Assembly (NCBI GenBank): GCA_954871525.1
Contig: OX940868.1
Coordinates: forward strand, 21,013,056 to 21,077,055
Direction: 5' to 3'
Source: Parietaria judaica
Lineage: Eukaryota > Streptophyta > Magnoliopsida > Rosales > Urticaceae
Length of the DNA: 64,000 nt
The translations under genes were made by a program, and so were the position numbers. Below, one piece after another: positions 11,044-21,525 of this stretch. Within the stretch, counting starts at the first letter, position 1, and each line of letters begins with the position of its first letter. The notes under the pieces were generated by a model that ran no database searches, had not been told where the DNA came from, and saw nothing but the letters and a program-made list of their open reading frames with translations.

Positions 11044-11110
11044 TGCGGGGTATCGATCCCCGTGCCTCTCGCATGCTAAGCGAGCGCTCTACCATCTGAG
11101 CTACATCCCC
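11038..11110 (-). tRNA. tRNA-Ala (anticodon AGC)
   Basis: Read on the minus strand, a 73-base cloverleaf starts GGGGATGTAGCTCAGATGG. It has an acceptor stem GGGGATG paired with CATCTCC (one G-T pair) and an A discriminator. The anticodon stem is CTCGC/GCGAG with loop TTAGCAT (anticodon AGC, alanine). The T arm contains the box B sequence GATCGATACCC and box A is TAGCTCAGATGG. No intron is present. T-runs on the tRNA strand follow within about 20 bases and would terminate Pol III. It appears intact and functional. Confidence 0.95.
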
Positions 11111-11504
11111 ATCACGGTGTCAGAATATATTGAAACTATATAAAATTAATATTAGAAAATATACTAAATATTTAACCATTTAACTATTACTAAATTCCAT
11201 AATATTAAATGCCCTTTAGCATCGTTGCGTTGAAACATATTCGAAGAAGTTAAGGAAGAAAAGTGATGCTTTTGTTTACAAGTGTTCTAACATGATACAA
11301 CAAGTGAAGTGAATCCCCTCCCACTAAAAAAGACTATATTGCCCTTACAACCCCATTCCTAAACTACACGTGACATTATGTACAAACCCTTATCCTTCTT
11401 CTTTTTCCCAATAATAATGAAAACCTACCAAAGGGCAACTAATACATTAACCAGAAGGAATGAGCTCTTATGTGAAAACCCAAAAAAAAAAAAAAACAGG
11501 ATAA
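11111..11504. other. intergenic / 3' UTR of the minus-strand unknown gene
   Basis: AT-rich sequence between the tRNA gene and the stop codon of the minus-strand gene. An A-run lies at 11481-11496. It presumably includes the 3' untranslated region of that gene. Confidence 0.4.
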
Positions 11505-14500
11505 TCAGTTAAGCCGGTCGCGCCCTCGGGACCACTCAAAGGGCATCAGCTTTCGCAGCTTGTGTTGGGTGCCCGGAGCACTTGCTGGCGGTCTCATCGG
11601 TGGCGGTGGCATCGCCGCTGAATATCTCACATCTCCTGGGCCGGCGTTAATGACCGTTTTACCCGGGGACGTTCGGCTTGACCGAGGAGCGGACCAATTG
11701 ATCGGCTCTTTCTTGAGGCTGTTGAGGTCTCGTTTATTGTTGTTTGGGTGTGTGAGTTTCGGCTTCTTCGGCGGGAACACGTCGTTTCTTGTTGGGTTTT
11801 CAGGTCGGGTGGTTGATGCCAGCGTGGCGTAGGGTTCTTGGGGCTTGTCATCGGGCTTGAGCTTGCGGGCTTTCATGGCCTTTTGCGAGGATTTCTTCGG
11901 CCACGTTGGTCGGTCTGGATTCGGGTTTGGGGGTTGTGTTGCGATGTCGTATAATGTCTGAGCCGCGGTGAAGACTTTCGGGCAGTTCCCGGCTATTGAC
12001 AAGATGAGCATATTACGTGAGATGCAAGAAAAAAAAATAGGAATGTGAGTGCCCGGTATCGGATTACAATCAAGGACCTGAAATAGTTTGACCATTACAA
12101 TTCTAGTCTCTAATTTTCAGCCAAGGAGCTTTTTTCTTACAATAATTAGTAAGTGTTTGTTACGATAAAAAATTCGATCTCAAAAAGGGGATTTCGATGT
12201 CTCTTCTATAAAACAAGATATTACAATTTAATGGAGCGGGCCCAAACTCTTAAAGCTTATACCCTTTACCCTAACATATTTGAAGATAATTATATAAACA
12301 AAAGAACATATGTGATTAACCTAATAAGCAGAAGAAAAAAATATTAAAAAAAACAAAAAAACAGTTGAGATGAGGAATTACCATTCCTGGTGTAGGTGGA
12401 CTTGGCTTCAGGTACTGCATTTTCCAAGCAAACAAAACAAAGAGTAATCACGCAATATCCCGGTTGAAGCTCAAACAGAAACAATAATCATTAAATCATA
12501 AAAGAAATCCAATTTCGCAAGAAATTATATTTACCTAAAGTAACGGTAGAGCTTTTCGAACACGGCGCCATTGAATGACTGGTCGACGGTTTGGGTGAAA
12601 ACTCACTGTCTAAACACGTCACTTTAGGTACCGAAGGAACTAGGTGCTTATCATAATTTACAGACTCCAAGTCCATAAATTCAGTATTTACGATTCCCAA
12701 AGAAGTTGTGTTCTCTATTCTGAGCCATCTTCCTTGGCACGTACCCTTTGAAGCTGGCAATTTAACTACATCTGAAGAACTACTTCTGCAATAGGTGCTC
12801 GACGTATTAGACCATGGAAATGGTGGCAAGCTCACTCTACGAGCTAATTGCTTGCCCGAACGCATATCGGGAGTGTTATTCTTTGACGACACAGGAGGCT
12901 TAGCTGCGTCGAGAAGCAGAGAATCTAAATCCCTTGTGGGTGGAAGCGCCAAGCGCTGCAGAATATTTATAGGTGGATACAATGGAAACTCGAGTGGATT
13001 AGCATGAGCTTCCGATTTAATACCAGGGTCCTGAAAGCAAAAGAGCAGCGAAAATGGAGTTACCCCTTTATCATAACTGACTAACTGTGATTATGTAATA
13101 AATTTTTGTAGACTATAGTTCTTGAGAACTCAAATCTCCGACTTTTCATAGCACAAAAGGTGTATTCGATTTGTTTTGGTACTAACCTTGCTACTAAAAG
13201 AATTATCAGTTGTCGAGGAATCTCCAATATCCCCATTGACACCGTTTTCAGTAGAGATGGAGCTCAGTAACCAAGGAGCCATTTTCGTGTTTTTCGAGTT
13301 CGAACAGCTATCTGTTTCTGCCACTGCCATGTTTTGGGACTGAGAAGATCTTGGGACCTGAAGAACCGAGCACGATTTTCTGACCATATGCAGAAAGCTT
13401 TCATTCCCAACAGCTGTCTTCTTCCCTCTGTCCTTGCATAAGCTGGGAGATTCGTAATTCCCAGTAAGAAGCTCACTTAATGGAACATCGTCTATAAGCT
13501 TTGTGACGTCATGGTTATCCGACTTCAGTCCGTAAGCTCCTGAATTATTCAAAAATGTTAAATTTAAAAGGTCGCAGCAGAATATCTGGGCAAAGCAAAT
13601 ATGTACGGATTATGTAAATGAACACGTCAAGGACTCATAAACAACAAAGAAATGGGAATCAAAGAATACTATCATCTCTTTCGGAAGAGTTTTTAGTTCA
13701 AATCAAATTCAGATTGTTGAAGGAATACAAGATATTAAATTGGGGATAAAAAGACTTAATATATATATACTACATTTTTTTGAGAAGATGGAAAAGTATT
13801 GACGATTGACAAAATTTTATCAGTAAAACTAACTTCAAGATAGAGAGACCATTAAGACTAGGAAGTTGGCATATCTTAGTGAGTATATATATATATATAT
13901 ACACACATTTGTATGAGCTATTAAACTATATTACTTGACCCAAAGAGAAATGAAAACAATTAATTTCACACCGAGGAAGCTATTCCCTCCAGCAGCTGAA
14001 CCAAAACATGTCAAACCCGCCTTCACCGAGAATGGTTCATGTTTATTCTTTGCAGCAACTCTCGGACTTCTCTTGTCACCTCGTTTCGCTATGTTACTCT
14101 TCTGCTTCAACAACTGACTTTTCTCTTTAACACATAAAAAATAAGGAAATGTGCATCAGTTCAAGCTCTGAGTGTTCCATACATTTACATTTTAACGGAA
14201 AATATACCTAAGTTTCAATTTAAGTTCGGATGTTCATTGGTGTATAAATTCTAAAAACAGACTATTCCTAAATATTGATTTGAGACAGGTATATTACCGT
14301 AGAAAAATTAAACTTTCGGATGAATAACTTAGAAAAATAAATGATTTATCTGTTTACCTGATGTTGAGCATTTCAGAGTACAAGAGCCGAACTTTTGAGA
14401 CATGTCATTGATCCCATCAACAAGTGGTGGCTCGTGCAATTGAATGACACGTGGCCTCTTCTGACACGAACCATTGTTTCTCGAAACCCTTCCTGCTTTA

Positions 14501-15635
14501 CGTTCTGACAGTAAACTTTCAGCCTTATGCGAAAATCCATTTCTGTAGTGATGATCTCGGATGGAAGCAGAAAAGGCTTCACTTGGCTTCCTGGGATGTT
14601 GACTTTCCTGCTTACGAGGCTCAGGGTCAACGAGTTTAGTCCACGTGGGCACTTCTGAAGCACTGATTGCATGCACCCCAGCTGAGATCACCAAATCCAC
14701 AAGGGTCAAGACTGGTTGACGTCATCAAAGTCAACTAGGACGAGGGTCAAACGTGATGAAATCTTTTAGGAAGTTAGTAAACATTAAACCCTTTTGCCAG
14801 TTACAAAATTTACTATTCGATTTATATTCCTTAATTTGGACAAATATATAATTTGTTTCCTTATATGTTAAGCTATGGTTTAGATTGGGAAATTCTCTTT
14901 TTTTTTTTTTTTTTTTTTTTGCAAGGAGAAATCTCTTTGGTCGATTCATTGTAATTATTATCTATATTCCCTTGTTCAAGGCGTAATATACTATAGACTT
15001 TATATTGCCAATCAATAGGCAAAGAAACCCTTATGCAATTAGATTTAGAGAGGATCGGGACAGCCAAAATTGAGACTTTTCCCTTAGGGTTCTAAGTAGT
15101 CCTAGTCTAGTGTATCAATAATGTAATTTTCATGGCATTGAGAGACAAATTTGGTCTCCTCTACGCAGAAAAATTCTTCGAAAGACCATTTGCAATCATA
15201 TCGATATTTCGTATAACGCATTACGTTCGTCTGATGAAAAGCAAACAAATTTCCTTGAACACTTGAAGAAGTTCTTCAATACCGAAGAGAACGATACGAA
15301 ACACAAACAGTTACACAGATCAATCGAGCAAAAACCATGAACACAGAGCACCAGAGATTTCAGCTCCACTCGAGTCTTCAACCATTTTCGAGACGAACCA
15401 GTCAGAGAAACCAAAACCCCTCCAAAATTAGGGGGAGAAAATACCTATATTTAGCCTCCGAAGAACAAATTGAACTCGAAAAACAAAATCTCAGCGAGAA
15501 AAAAAGGGGAAGAAGCTCACTTTTTTCAGTGATGAAAGAGGTGCAAGCCTCGAGCTCCTTGACCGTGACCGATCCGATGAGCTTCGTCGCCGGCGAGACC
15601 TCGACCGGCAAAGGCAGCTCCACGGCGTCCATCAC
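11505..15635 (-). CDS. unrecognised plant protein, 651 residues, seven exons
   Basis: I do not recognise this protein. Exons on the minus strand are 15635-15521, 14711-14358, 14088-13972, 13539-13187, 13030-12535, 12414-12382 and 11992-11505. All introns are GT-AG and every phase fits, giving 651 residues. The start is the ATG at 15635; a second ATG follows at once. Residues 1-38 (MDAVELPLPVEVSPATKLIG) are hydrophobic-acidic. The middle is rich in Ser, Asn and Thr with low-complexity stretches. The last exon encodes AGNCPKVFTAAQTLYDIATQ, then a basic stretch (KKSSQKAMKARKLK, a possible nuclear localisation signal) and a proline-rich tail (AAMPPPPMRPPASAPG). This layout suggests a nuclear, largely disordered regulatory protein, but that is inference. 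The third exon's acceptor and the 33-base exon 6 are the least certain parts. If the last intron is left unspliced, exon 6 can instead be read as YLKPSPPTPG. Confidence 0.72.
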
Positions 15636-16765
15636 CGCGAATCCGAGCTAGGGAGCCGAATTGGAGCCGAGCAGGATCATCTCGTCGGTCGATTGGGGAT
15701 TCGGCGACGGAGAGAATTGGGGATTTTGGGGAGGTTTTCTAGGGCACGAGTGGGTGAAGAAAGAGAAGTATTTATACTTTTCGGGAAAAGATGAGATGTG
15801 TTTGGAAACAAATCGTCGCTTCGGAATATTCCGGTGAGCCAATAGTTTCAGTGTAGTCCACAACTAACCCCTTTCCTTTATTTCTTTACATTTAAGTCCT
15901 TTGGACTTGTTCAATGAAAAAATAAAATATTTATCATTTTATCGATAAAGAAATGTGTAAATTAACGTTGATTAACGGAGTTTATATTCTTGTTAAATAA
16001 AAGAGAATTTGAGCATATTTTATACAAAGAAGCTCATAGCATAATTATCCAAATTTAATAAATGTGTTTTTTTAATTTTTAGATTGGATTTATGATATTT
16101 AAGAAAATTATATGCTGTCATTTATAATTAAAAAATGAGTGTAAAGTAATACTAATTAGATCAAGAAAATCTCGCAAATTTAATCAATTTTATTTAATTT
16201 TTTAGGTAGATGCATTAAGAATGCTGGATAAGCTAAGAACAATGAAGTAAGTGGTGAATTTAATATTTACCCACTTTTTTTATTATAATTTTTCCGAAGT
16301 ATATAAAAAAGAATGTGTTTTTTATAAGTACTCGATTAAAATTTACAATAAATTATTTTGTTGCAATTGAAATACGTATATATATATATTTCGTTTTGAA
16401 TTTAAGTGTTGATGACGTGGCTTTATCCATTCCGCTGAATGTAAGGAAAGAAACTATTGATCAGGTGGCTCAAGTTTTCGCGACACGGCCAATTATAACT
16501 AGCCACGTGGTTAGCTACCTAATCCTATTTTCTGGTGTCATTTGTTTCAAGTCCTTATAATTACGAAAATATCCTTGGAGTGACGTCATTGCTAGACTCA
16601 TCAAGCTGCTTTGGTGGACTCGTAAGCAGCATAATACCACCCTACGATGCGATTACCAATATACCCCGGTTCTCTTGTAACTTCAAACTTATCTCAATGC
16701 ACTTTTCAATACTATATAGTATATAGTATATACTATTATTATTATTGACATTATGATATGTCAAC
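15636..16765. other. promoter side and intergenic DNA upstream of the minus-strand gene
   Basis: On the minus strand a TATAAATA box lies at 15769-15776, about 134 bases upstream of the start codon at 15635. The remainder up to 16757 is AT-rich, and I found no gene in it. Confidence 0.4.
15769..15776 (-). promoter_or_regulatory. candidate TATA box of the unknown 651-residue gene
   Basis: The minus-strand sequence TATAAATA is a consensus plant TATA box. It sits about 134 bases before the ATG at 15635, leaving room for a leader of roughly 100 bases. Confidence 0.55.
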
Positions 16766-16948
16766 CAAGGTTTTAAATATCGTTTGTCGATGTCGTTTTA
16801 CACTTTTCATTTTACGGATATATCGTTTGTCGATGTGTATGTCAAGGGTATGTCGATGGGTATGCCGATGGATATATCGTTTCGCATATCCTCAAAAAAA
16901 GATTTTCGATGAACATGCCGATGGATATTCGAGAAATTTAATATCTTG
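16766..16948. mobile_element. small non-autonomous hAT-type element (183 bp), CAAGGT family
   Basis: Flanked by an exact 8-bp duplication ATGTCAAC (16758-16765 and 16949-16956). The left end is CAAGGTTTTAAATATCG; the right end reads inward CAAGATATTAAATTTC. The interior repeats TATCGTTTGTCGATG, TATGTCGATGGGTATG and GCCGATGGATAT motifs. The frame across the element reflects this repetition and is not a gene. Confidence 0.85.
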
Positions 16949-16956
16949 ATGTCAAC

Positions 16957-17498
16957 AATGTTTTCATTATTAAAAAATCAAATACGGGGAATCAGCATTC
17001 GAAATTTGGCAGCCAATAAATTTATCTCTATAAATATTTGAGAGTTTAACAAATTGAACTTTAAGATTATTTTATATTTTATAATAAGAGAAAATTTAAG
17101 GTGACTTGGCCCTCAGGTATCGAGATTCTAACTAAGTTACTAAGAATTTAGATATTATAAAAGAAAAAATTCAAAGATGACTTGGTATAATATGATTAAG
17201 GACGTGAAGAATTTTAATTTTTAAGAAGAACTCAAAATTATTTGGCATAATAGAATTCAGGTGTGGATAATCTTATATTTGTACAAGTTTTGAATTATTT
17301 TTATGTGACAAAAGTAATCAAATTGATGACACAACTAGTGTATAAAATATCTATATATTCTATATATTATGGATGAAATCTAAGATAACTTGACACAATA
17401 TGATTAAGGTATCTACGGAGAATATTGATTTTTAGGAATAGAAATCAAAATGACTTGGCACAGTAGAATCAACGTATGCAAAATTTTTTTTTTTTTTT

Positions 17499-17534
<36 letters not shown>

Positions 17535-17874
17535 TAGAACTCACAAGTAACGTGACAAGGTATTCAGAATTTATAATTCTTTTAGCACAATGAGATAAAT
17601 GTATTGGATTTCAAAATTTGCTTAGATTTGTTTATTATTATTTCATTGAAACATGCATGATGTCTCTTATAACCTTTTCCATTCTTTTATCAAGAATAGG
17701 AAAAGTTTATGACTTTATCCTTCGATGCTTTAACCGATTATTATTATAAACAATTATTTAGAGGATTAAGACATTGATGATTTAAATTTTTGTTTTTATG
17801 AATGACCATTCACTTCCTTTGTTGTTTTAAGGTATGTATATACATATCGTTTGTTTTGCTGTTCTTGCATAGAA
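16957..17874. other. intergenic DNA with degenerate tandem repeat
   Basis: From about 17090 to 17480 a phrase of the type GATGACTTGGCATAATA, followed by GAATTTTGATTTTTAGGAA, recurs several times with heavy divergence, suggesting an old tandem repeat. A TA tract lies at 17503-17530. No gene is recognised. Confidence 0.45.
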
Positions 17875-18345
17875 TGATTGAAGCTCATTATACAGAACTA
17901 TTTGATATTGAAGCTCAAATACTGATTGAAGCCACTACACACCAGGTGATTTTCTAAACATAATTTTGTTTGAGGTGCAAAGCTTTTAATAGCAACAATT
18001 TATATTTTAGGGTCTAACCTTCAGAAATGAAATAACATATATAAATTATTTGCACAAGAATATTTGCACAAGCCAATTTTAGATCTTGTTTCTTCTTCCG
18101 ATTCGAAGCCAAGCATGCAAACCTACTTATGGAATCTGTCTCGTCTAGACTCGATACTGTTTACGAGCTCCTGTGCTGATATATTTGCTTCAACGACTGA
18201 ATTCGTCACTATACCGTCGGTAGCTATATATATTCGAAACTTTATATATATATATAATGTAATAATTTATATTGTGAAGCTTTTGTCGCAGCTACATGTG
18301 AAAGTTGGCGACAAGCTTGGTGCCATGAATTGAAGGTATTTAATT
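17875..18345 (+). pseudogene. exon-like fragments of an unrecognised gene
   Basis: Three successive stretches look like exons with usable splice borders. The first, at 17871-17945 after an AG and before GTGATT, encodes MIEAHYTELFDIEAQI and onward. The second is at 18075-18219 and ends before GTAGCT; it contains KPSMQTYLWNLSRLDS. The third, at 18291-18333 after GCAG, encodes LHVKVGDKLGAMN and a stop. I do not recognise the protein. The last fragment is also present in a diverged second copy at about 18517-18665. Either a short unknown gene or a decayed one is possible; the duplication and small size favour decay. Confidence 0.3.
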
Positions 18346-18670
18346 GCTTAATATAAGATTGGAAAATGCTATATATAATAGTAATATTATTAGGGAAACT
18401 TCATAAAACATTCCTCAAAATAAAATAATTTAAAATTATGATGTTTTGAGGTGTAATAAAATAATTTATGGTGATTTGAGGGATGTCTTATGAAGTTTCC
18501 CTATAATTATCAATACCACTCACTATAGCATCGGTATTTATATATAAATATTATAAGCTTTTTATATATATATATATAATGTGACAATTTATATTGTAAA
18601 GCTTTTGTAGCAGCCTCGCAGCTACACCCCAAAGTTGGCGATACCCCGGTGCCATGAATTTAAGGTATTT
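18205..18670. repeat. diverged tandem duplication of an exon-like segment
   Basis: The block 18205-18345 (TCACTATACCGTCGGTAG, then a TA tract, TTTATATTGTGAAGCTTTTG, GTTGGCGACAAGCTTGG, GGTGCCATGAATTGAAGG) recurs at about 18517-18670 with substitutions and small indels. The small inverted-repeat element 18393-18501 lies between the copies. Confidence 0.7.
18393..18501. mobile_element. 109-bp MITE with GGGAAACTT ends
   Basis: The ends GGGAAACTTCATAAAACATT and its inverted counterpart (GATGTCTTATGAAGTTTCCC) are near perfect, and inner arms TCCTCAAA/TTTGAGGG also pair. The terminal nine bases equal those of the 1.9-kb element at 2638, suggesting the same mobilising system. Flanks TATTATTA and TATAATTA match at 7 of 8 positions, so the target duplication is uncertain. 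Confidence 0.75.
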
Positions 18671-20830
18671 AATATAATTATAATTCATGAGTATTCATCA
18701 GGATATATAGCAGTGGCAAAAGAATAAACAAATAAAAATGAATTGATTAACATGCATGCGTAAATAATCCCTTATTTGGGCTCTGCTGAACGAGTTACAA
18801 CGGTGAATAATATAGCTAGTAAATCAAATGAATATTATGGTTTATAATTCTATAATGGGCTAATTGAAAAATGAGACTAAATAAAGGCAATCATATTCAT
18901 ACCAATGCAATGGTAGTTTGTGCTTTAGTTGTATTATGAATCATGTTGTCTATCTAAATGATCAATTAAACAAAGGAATCGTTACAATTCTTGGACCATG
19001 ACGCTATAAAAATTACAAAAACCAATTTTTATCGACATTTTTGGAGTCTGCAACATCTTTTGAATATTATTCGTGCTTAGCAAAATTCTCTCAAGACATG
19101 TTCAATGACCCAAGGCTTATAAATCGTATATATACCACATTTCATACCATATATACAGACTATTCACAATATATACTTCATATGGAAGTTTTAATTTTAC
19201 TTTAAATTATATAGCGCAATAATTAAGAAGAGAGTATTTTAATCACTTGCCATCTTTGAAACTTATTAGAAGATTGAACTGAACTAAGAATCATTGTTTG
19301 AAAGTGATGATAACTTTGAAGAACATATGCGATGAGATGTATAACTTGTAGAGGACCTTCATTGATCGAACCGAGACTATATATTCAAACTAGAGTTTTT
19401 AGTAAAATTATTCCAAGTTTCTAACTGCTTGAAGAGATATTAGCACGACAAGAACGGCCGGCCGACAAGCTTCACCTGAGTTTTATTTGGTAACATCTTT
19501 GTGTTTATATTATTTCACTTGATTATGCAAGTATATTATTTACCCCAATTATATATGATTCTCTAAATCAAATGAGATTTTTTTTTGTTTTGATAAGAGG
19601 TGTTGTCTCGTGATAATTTTCTAGATTAGTTGCATTAAAAATATCGCAAAAACAATTAGTCTATTTACATTTTTTCTTAGAGTAGAACTATTTTAATTTT
19701 TAAGTTTCAAACTGTCTGAAGAGGTTTGTTATTGTTTATTAAACACGACGCTATATTAATGAAGAACAGCCGACAAACGTGACAAGTACTGTTTTCTTTT
19801 GTCACAAATCTCCCGTGTTTATATTATTTCACTTGATTATTATGTAATTAAAACCAAATTATTTGTAGTTATGTCAACATTTTATTTTTATATCTCGTAG
19901 AGACTCGAGCTTTTGTTTCGGGTTTAATTGAGGCAAAGTTTCTTCCTCTCTCTCCATTTTCTAGTATGATGATCATTGGTTTGTGATTTAGTTTAGATAT
20001 TGATGCGGCATGATGATTGGTGCAGTTAAAGACCCACATTCGTATCATATCAACAATATCATTGACTAATTCTTTTTATGATTTGCTTTTATTTCACGTT
20101 ATTCTCTTATTCATTTTGTTCTTTTATTTATGGTTTAGTTGAATTATTTTAGTATAGTTTGTTAGCCTTTTAATTATATATACAAAGATGTACGTGTAGC
20201 AAGGGGAGAATCGAAAATTATGATTGGTTAAGAGTGTTTTTCGTTTTTTCTATAATCCATGTCTACATCAGATATAATTATTGGTTATGCTTAAATTCAG
20301 CTCAATTCAGAAGGAAAATACTCCAATTAGGAGTTCAAAGAGAGGAGAAAAAGTGAATATTTGCCATCGTCTTCGAGCTCGATCTTTCTTCGACCACAAT
20401 TTTTTTAATTAATTATATTTCCAAATTATTTTAAAACTACTTTTTACCTTAATAATCTTTATTTTTATTATATAAAAAAAAGGTAAGAAGACTCTCCTTT
20501 GGAACTTTTACATAGAAATCTATTAGAAAAATCAATTATGATTGAAATATAAAATTTGCTAGCTAGATATTAATTATTTAAATTTGGAGATTTTCATTCG
20601 AAAAGTCCATATTGCGTGGCGAGTCTTTAGATTTGTTGTTTTTATATTTAATTAAAAAAAGGATCCAAATCCAAGTAGGTGTATATTGGGAGTTGTGACG
20701 TGAATGAATAATCATTATATATTATTTATTAAGTATATCCTACAAACAATCACTCTCTGGTCTCTTCTCTCTCACTCTCATTCACCGACCACAAAATCGA
20801 AGACTCTTCTTCTCTCTCCCTCGCCGGAAG
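18671..20830. other. AT-rich intergenic DNA with a diverged duplication
   Basis: No intact gene is seen. Two segments, about 19385-19560 and 19675-19865, are diverged copies of each other, listed separately. Between 20750 and 20830 the sequence becomes CT-rich like a plant 5' leader and runs into a short ATG frame at 20833. Confidence 0.4.
19385..19865. repeat. diverged tandem duplication, unit about 300 bp
   Basis: Shared phrases occur in order in both copies: TTTTTAGTAAAATTATTCC / TATTTTAATTTTTAAGTTTC, then CTGCTTGAAGAG / CTGTCTGAAGAG, then GCCGACAAGC / GCCGACAAACG, then GTGTTTATATTATTTCACTT in both, followed by GATTAT. The spacing of about 300 bases is consistent throughout. No coding content is recognised. 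Confidence 0.65.
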
Positions 20831-20832
20831 TT

Positions 20833-21390
20833 ATGGCCGTGAAACATGGCCTGTTGCTAGATTGCCTATCTGGTCAGTACAACAACAACTACTTGATTTA
20901 TTTGATTTGCTCTCTTCACTATTTTTGGTGGACAAATATTGGGCCCTGCTCAGCTTCGCGGCATAAGTACCATTTCTTTTTAAAAACTAACTTAAATGCC
21001 CGCATTTTGTATTAACTGGACAAAATGGTACTTTGATATTGCTGTACTTGTCTTATGTATTTTGTCCAACTGTGAGTATTTGATTGTTCACACCTTCTGT
21101 ATTTTATATCTCAAAAAATAAATGCAGGATATCCGATATCGATAATAAATTAGACTTGCTAAAAGAAAAAGTGTTAGATACGCGGGTCCCGTGCACTCGG
21201 TGAAGTTGATGACGAGTTTGATTACAACAGTATAAAACGCGACCCCGGGTTTATGACCACAAATTTGGAAGTCTTCAATTGAAGAGAATGACGAGGTTTG
21301 GAAGAACGATTTCTTGCCGGACTATTTAGTTGTGAACAACGAGAGAGAAATTTCCGTGATATGGAATCAGGACGCTCTCCATTTTGATGC
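20833..21390 (+). pseudogene. leader-like exon plus frameshifted coding remnant, unrecognised
   Basis: At 20833 an ATG in a CT-rich leader context opens a short frame (MAVKHGLLLDCLSG) that reaches a GT donor near 20873. After an AG near 21127 come three coding-like stretches in shifting frames: ISDIDNKLDLLKEKVLDTRV (about 21130-21189), then DDEFDYNSIKRDPGFMTTN (about 21210-21280), then EENDEVWKNDFLPDYLVVN and EREISVIWNQDALHFDA (about 21287-21390). Two frameshifts separate them and stops follow. The amino-acid composition looks like real protein, but I do not recognise the family. It is most likely a decayed gene directly upstream of the lipase-like gene. Confidence 0.35.
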
Positions 21391-21427
21391 ATTAATTATG
21401 TGTTTCGAGACATTATTAATAACTAGC

Positions 21428-21450
21428 TTTTTTTTTTTTTTTTTTTTTGT
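21428..21450. repeat. poly-T run upstream of the lipase-like gene
   Basis: A run of more than 20 T residues about 75 bases before the ATG at 21526. It could be a leader feature or the A-tail of a minus-strand retroposed sequence, but no retroposon body is visible. Confidence 0.6.
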
Positions 21451-21525
21451 CTCAGTTTGTTGTCCGTCACCCTGAAATCATTTATCTAGGTCCGCCCTTA
21501 TCTACATGATCAAAAAAGCATAGCC

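Noticed and set aside
11993..12095. Extension of the last exon of the unknown gene upstream to a VLDCNPIPG reading
   Set aside because: It would require reading the 33-base exon 6 in another phase that does not connect with exon 5; the AG at 11993-11994 gives a fully consistent model.
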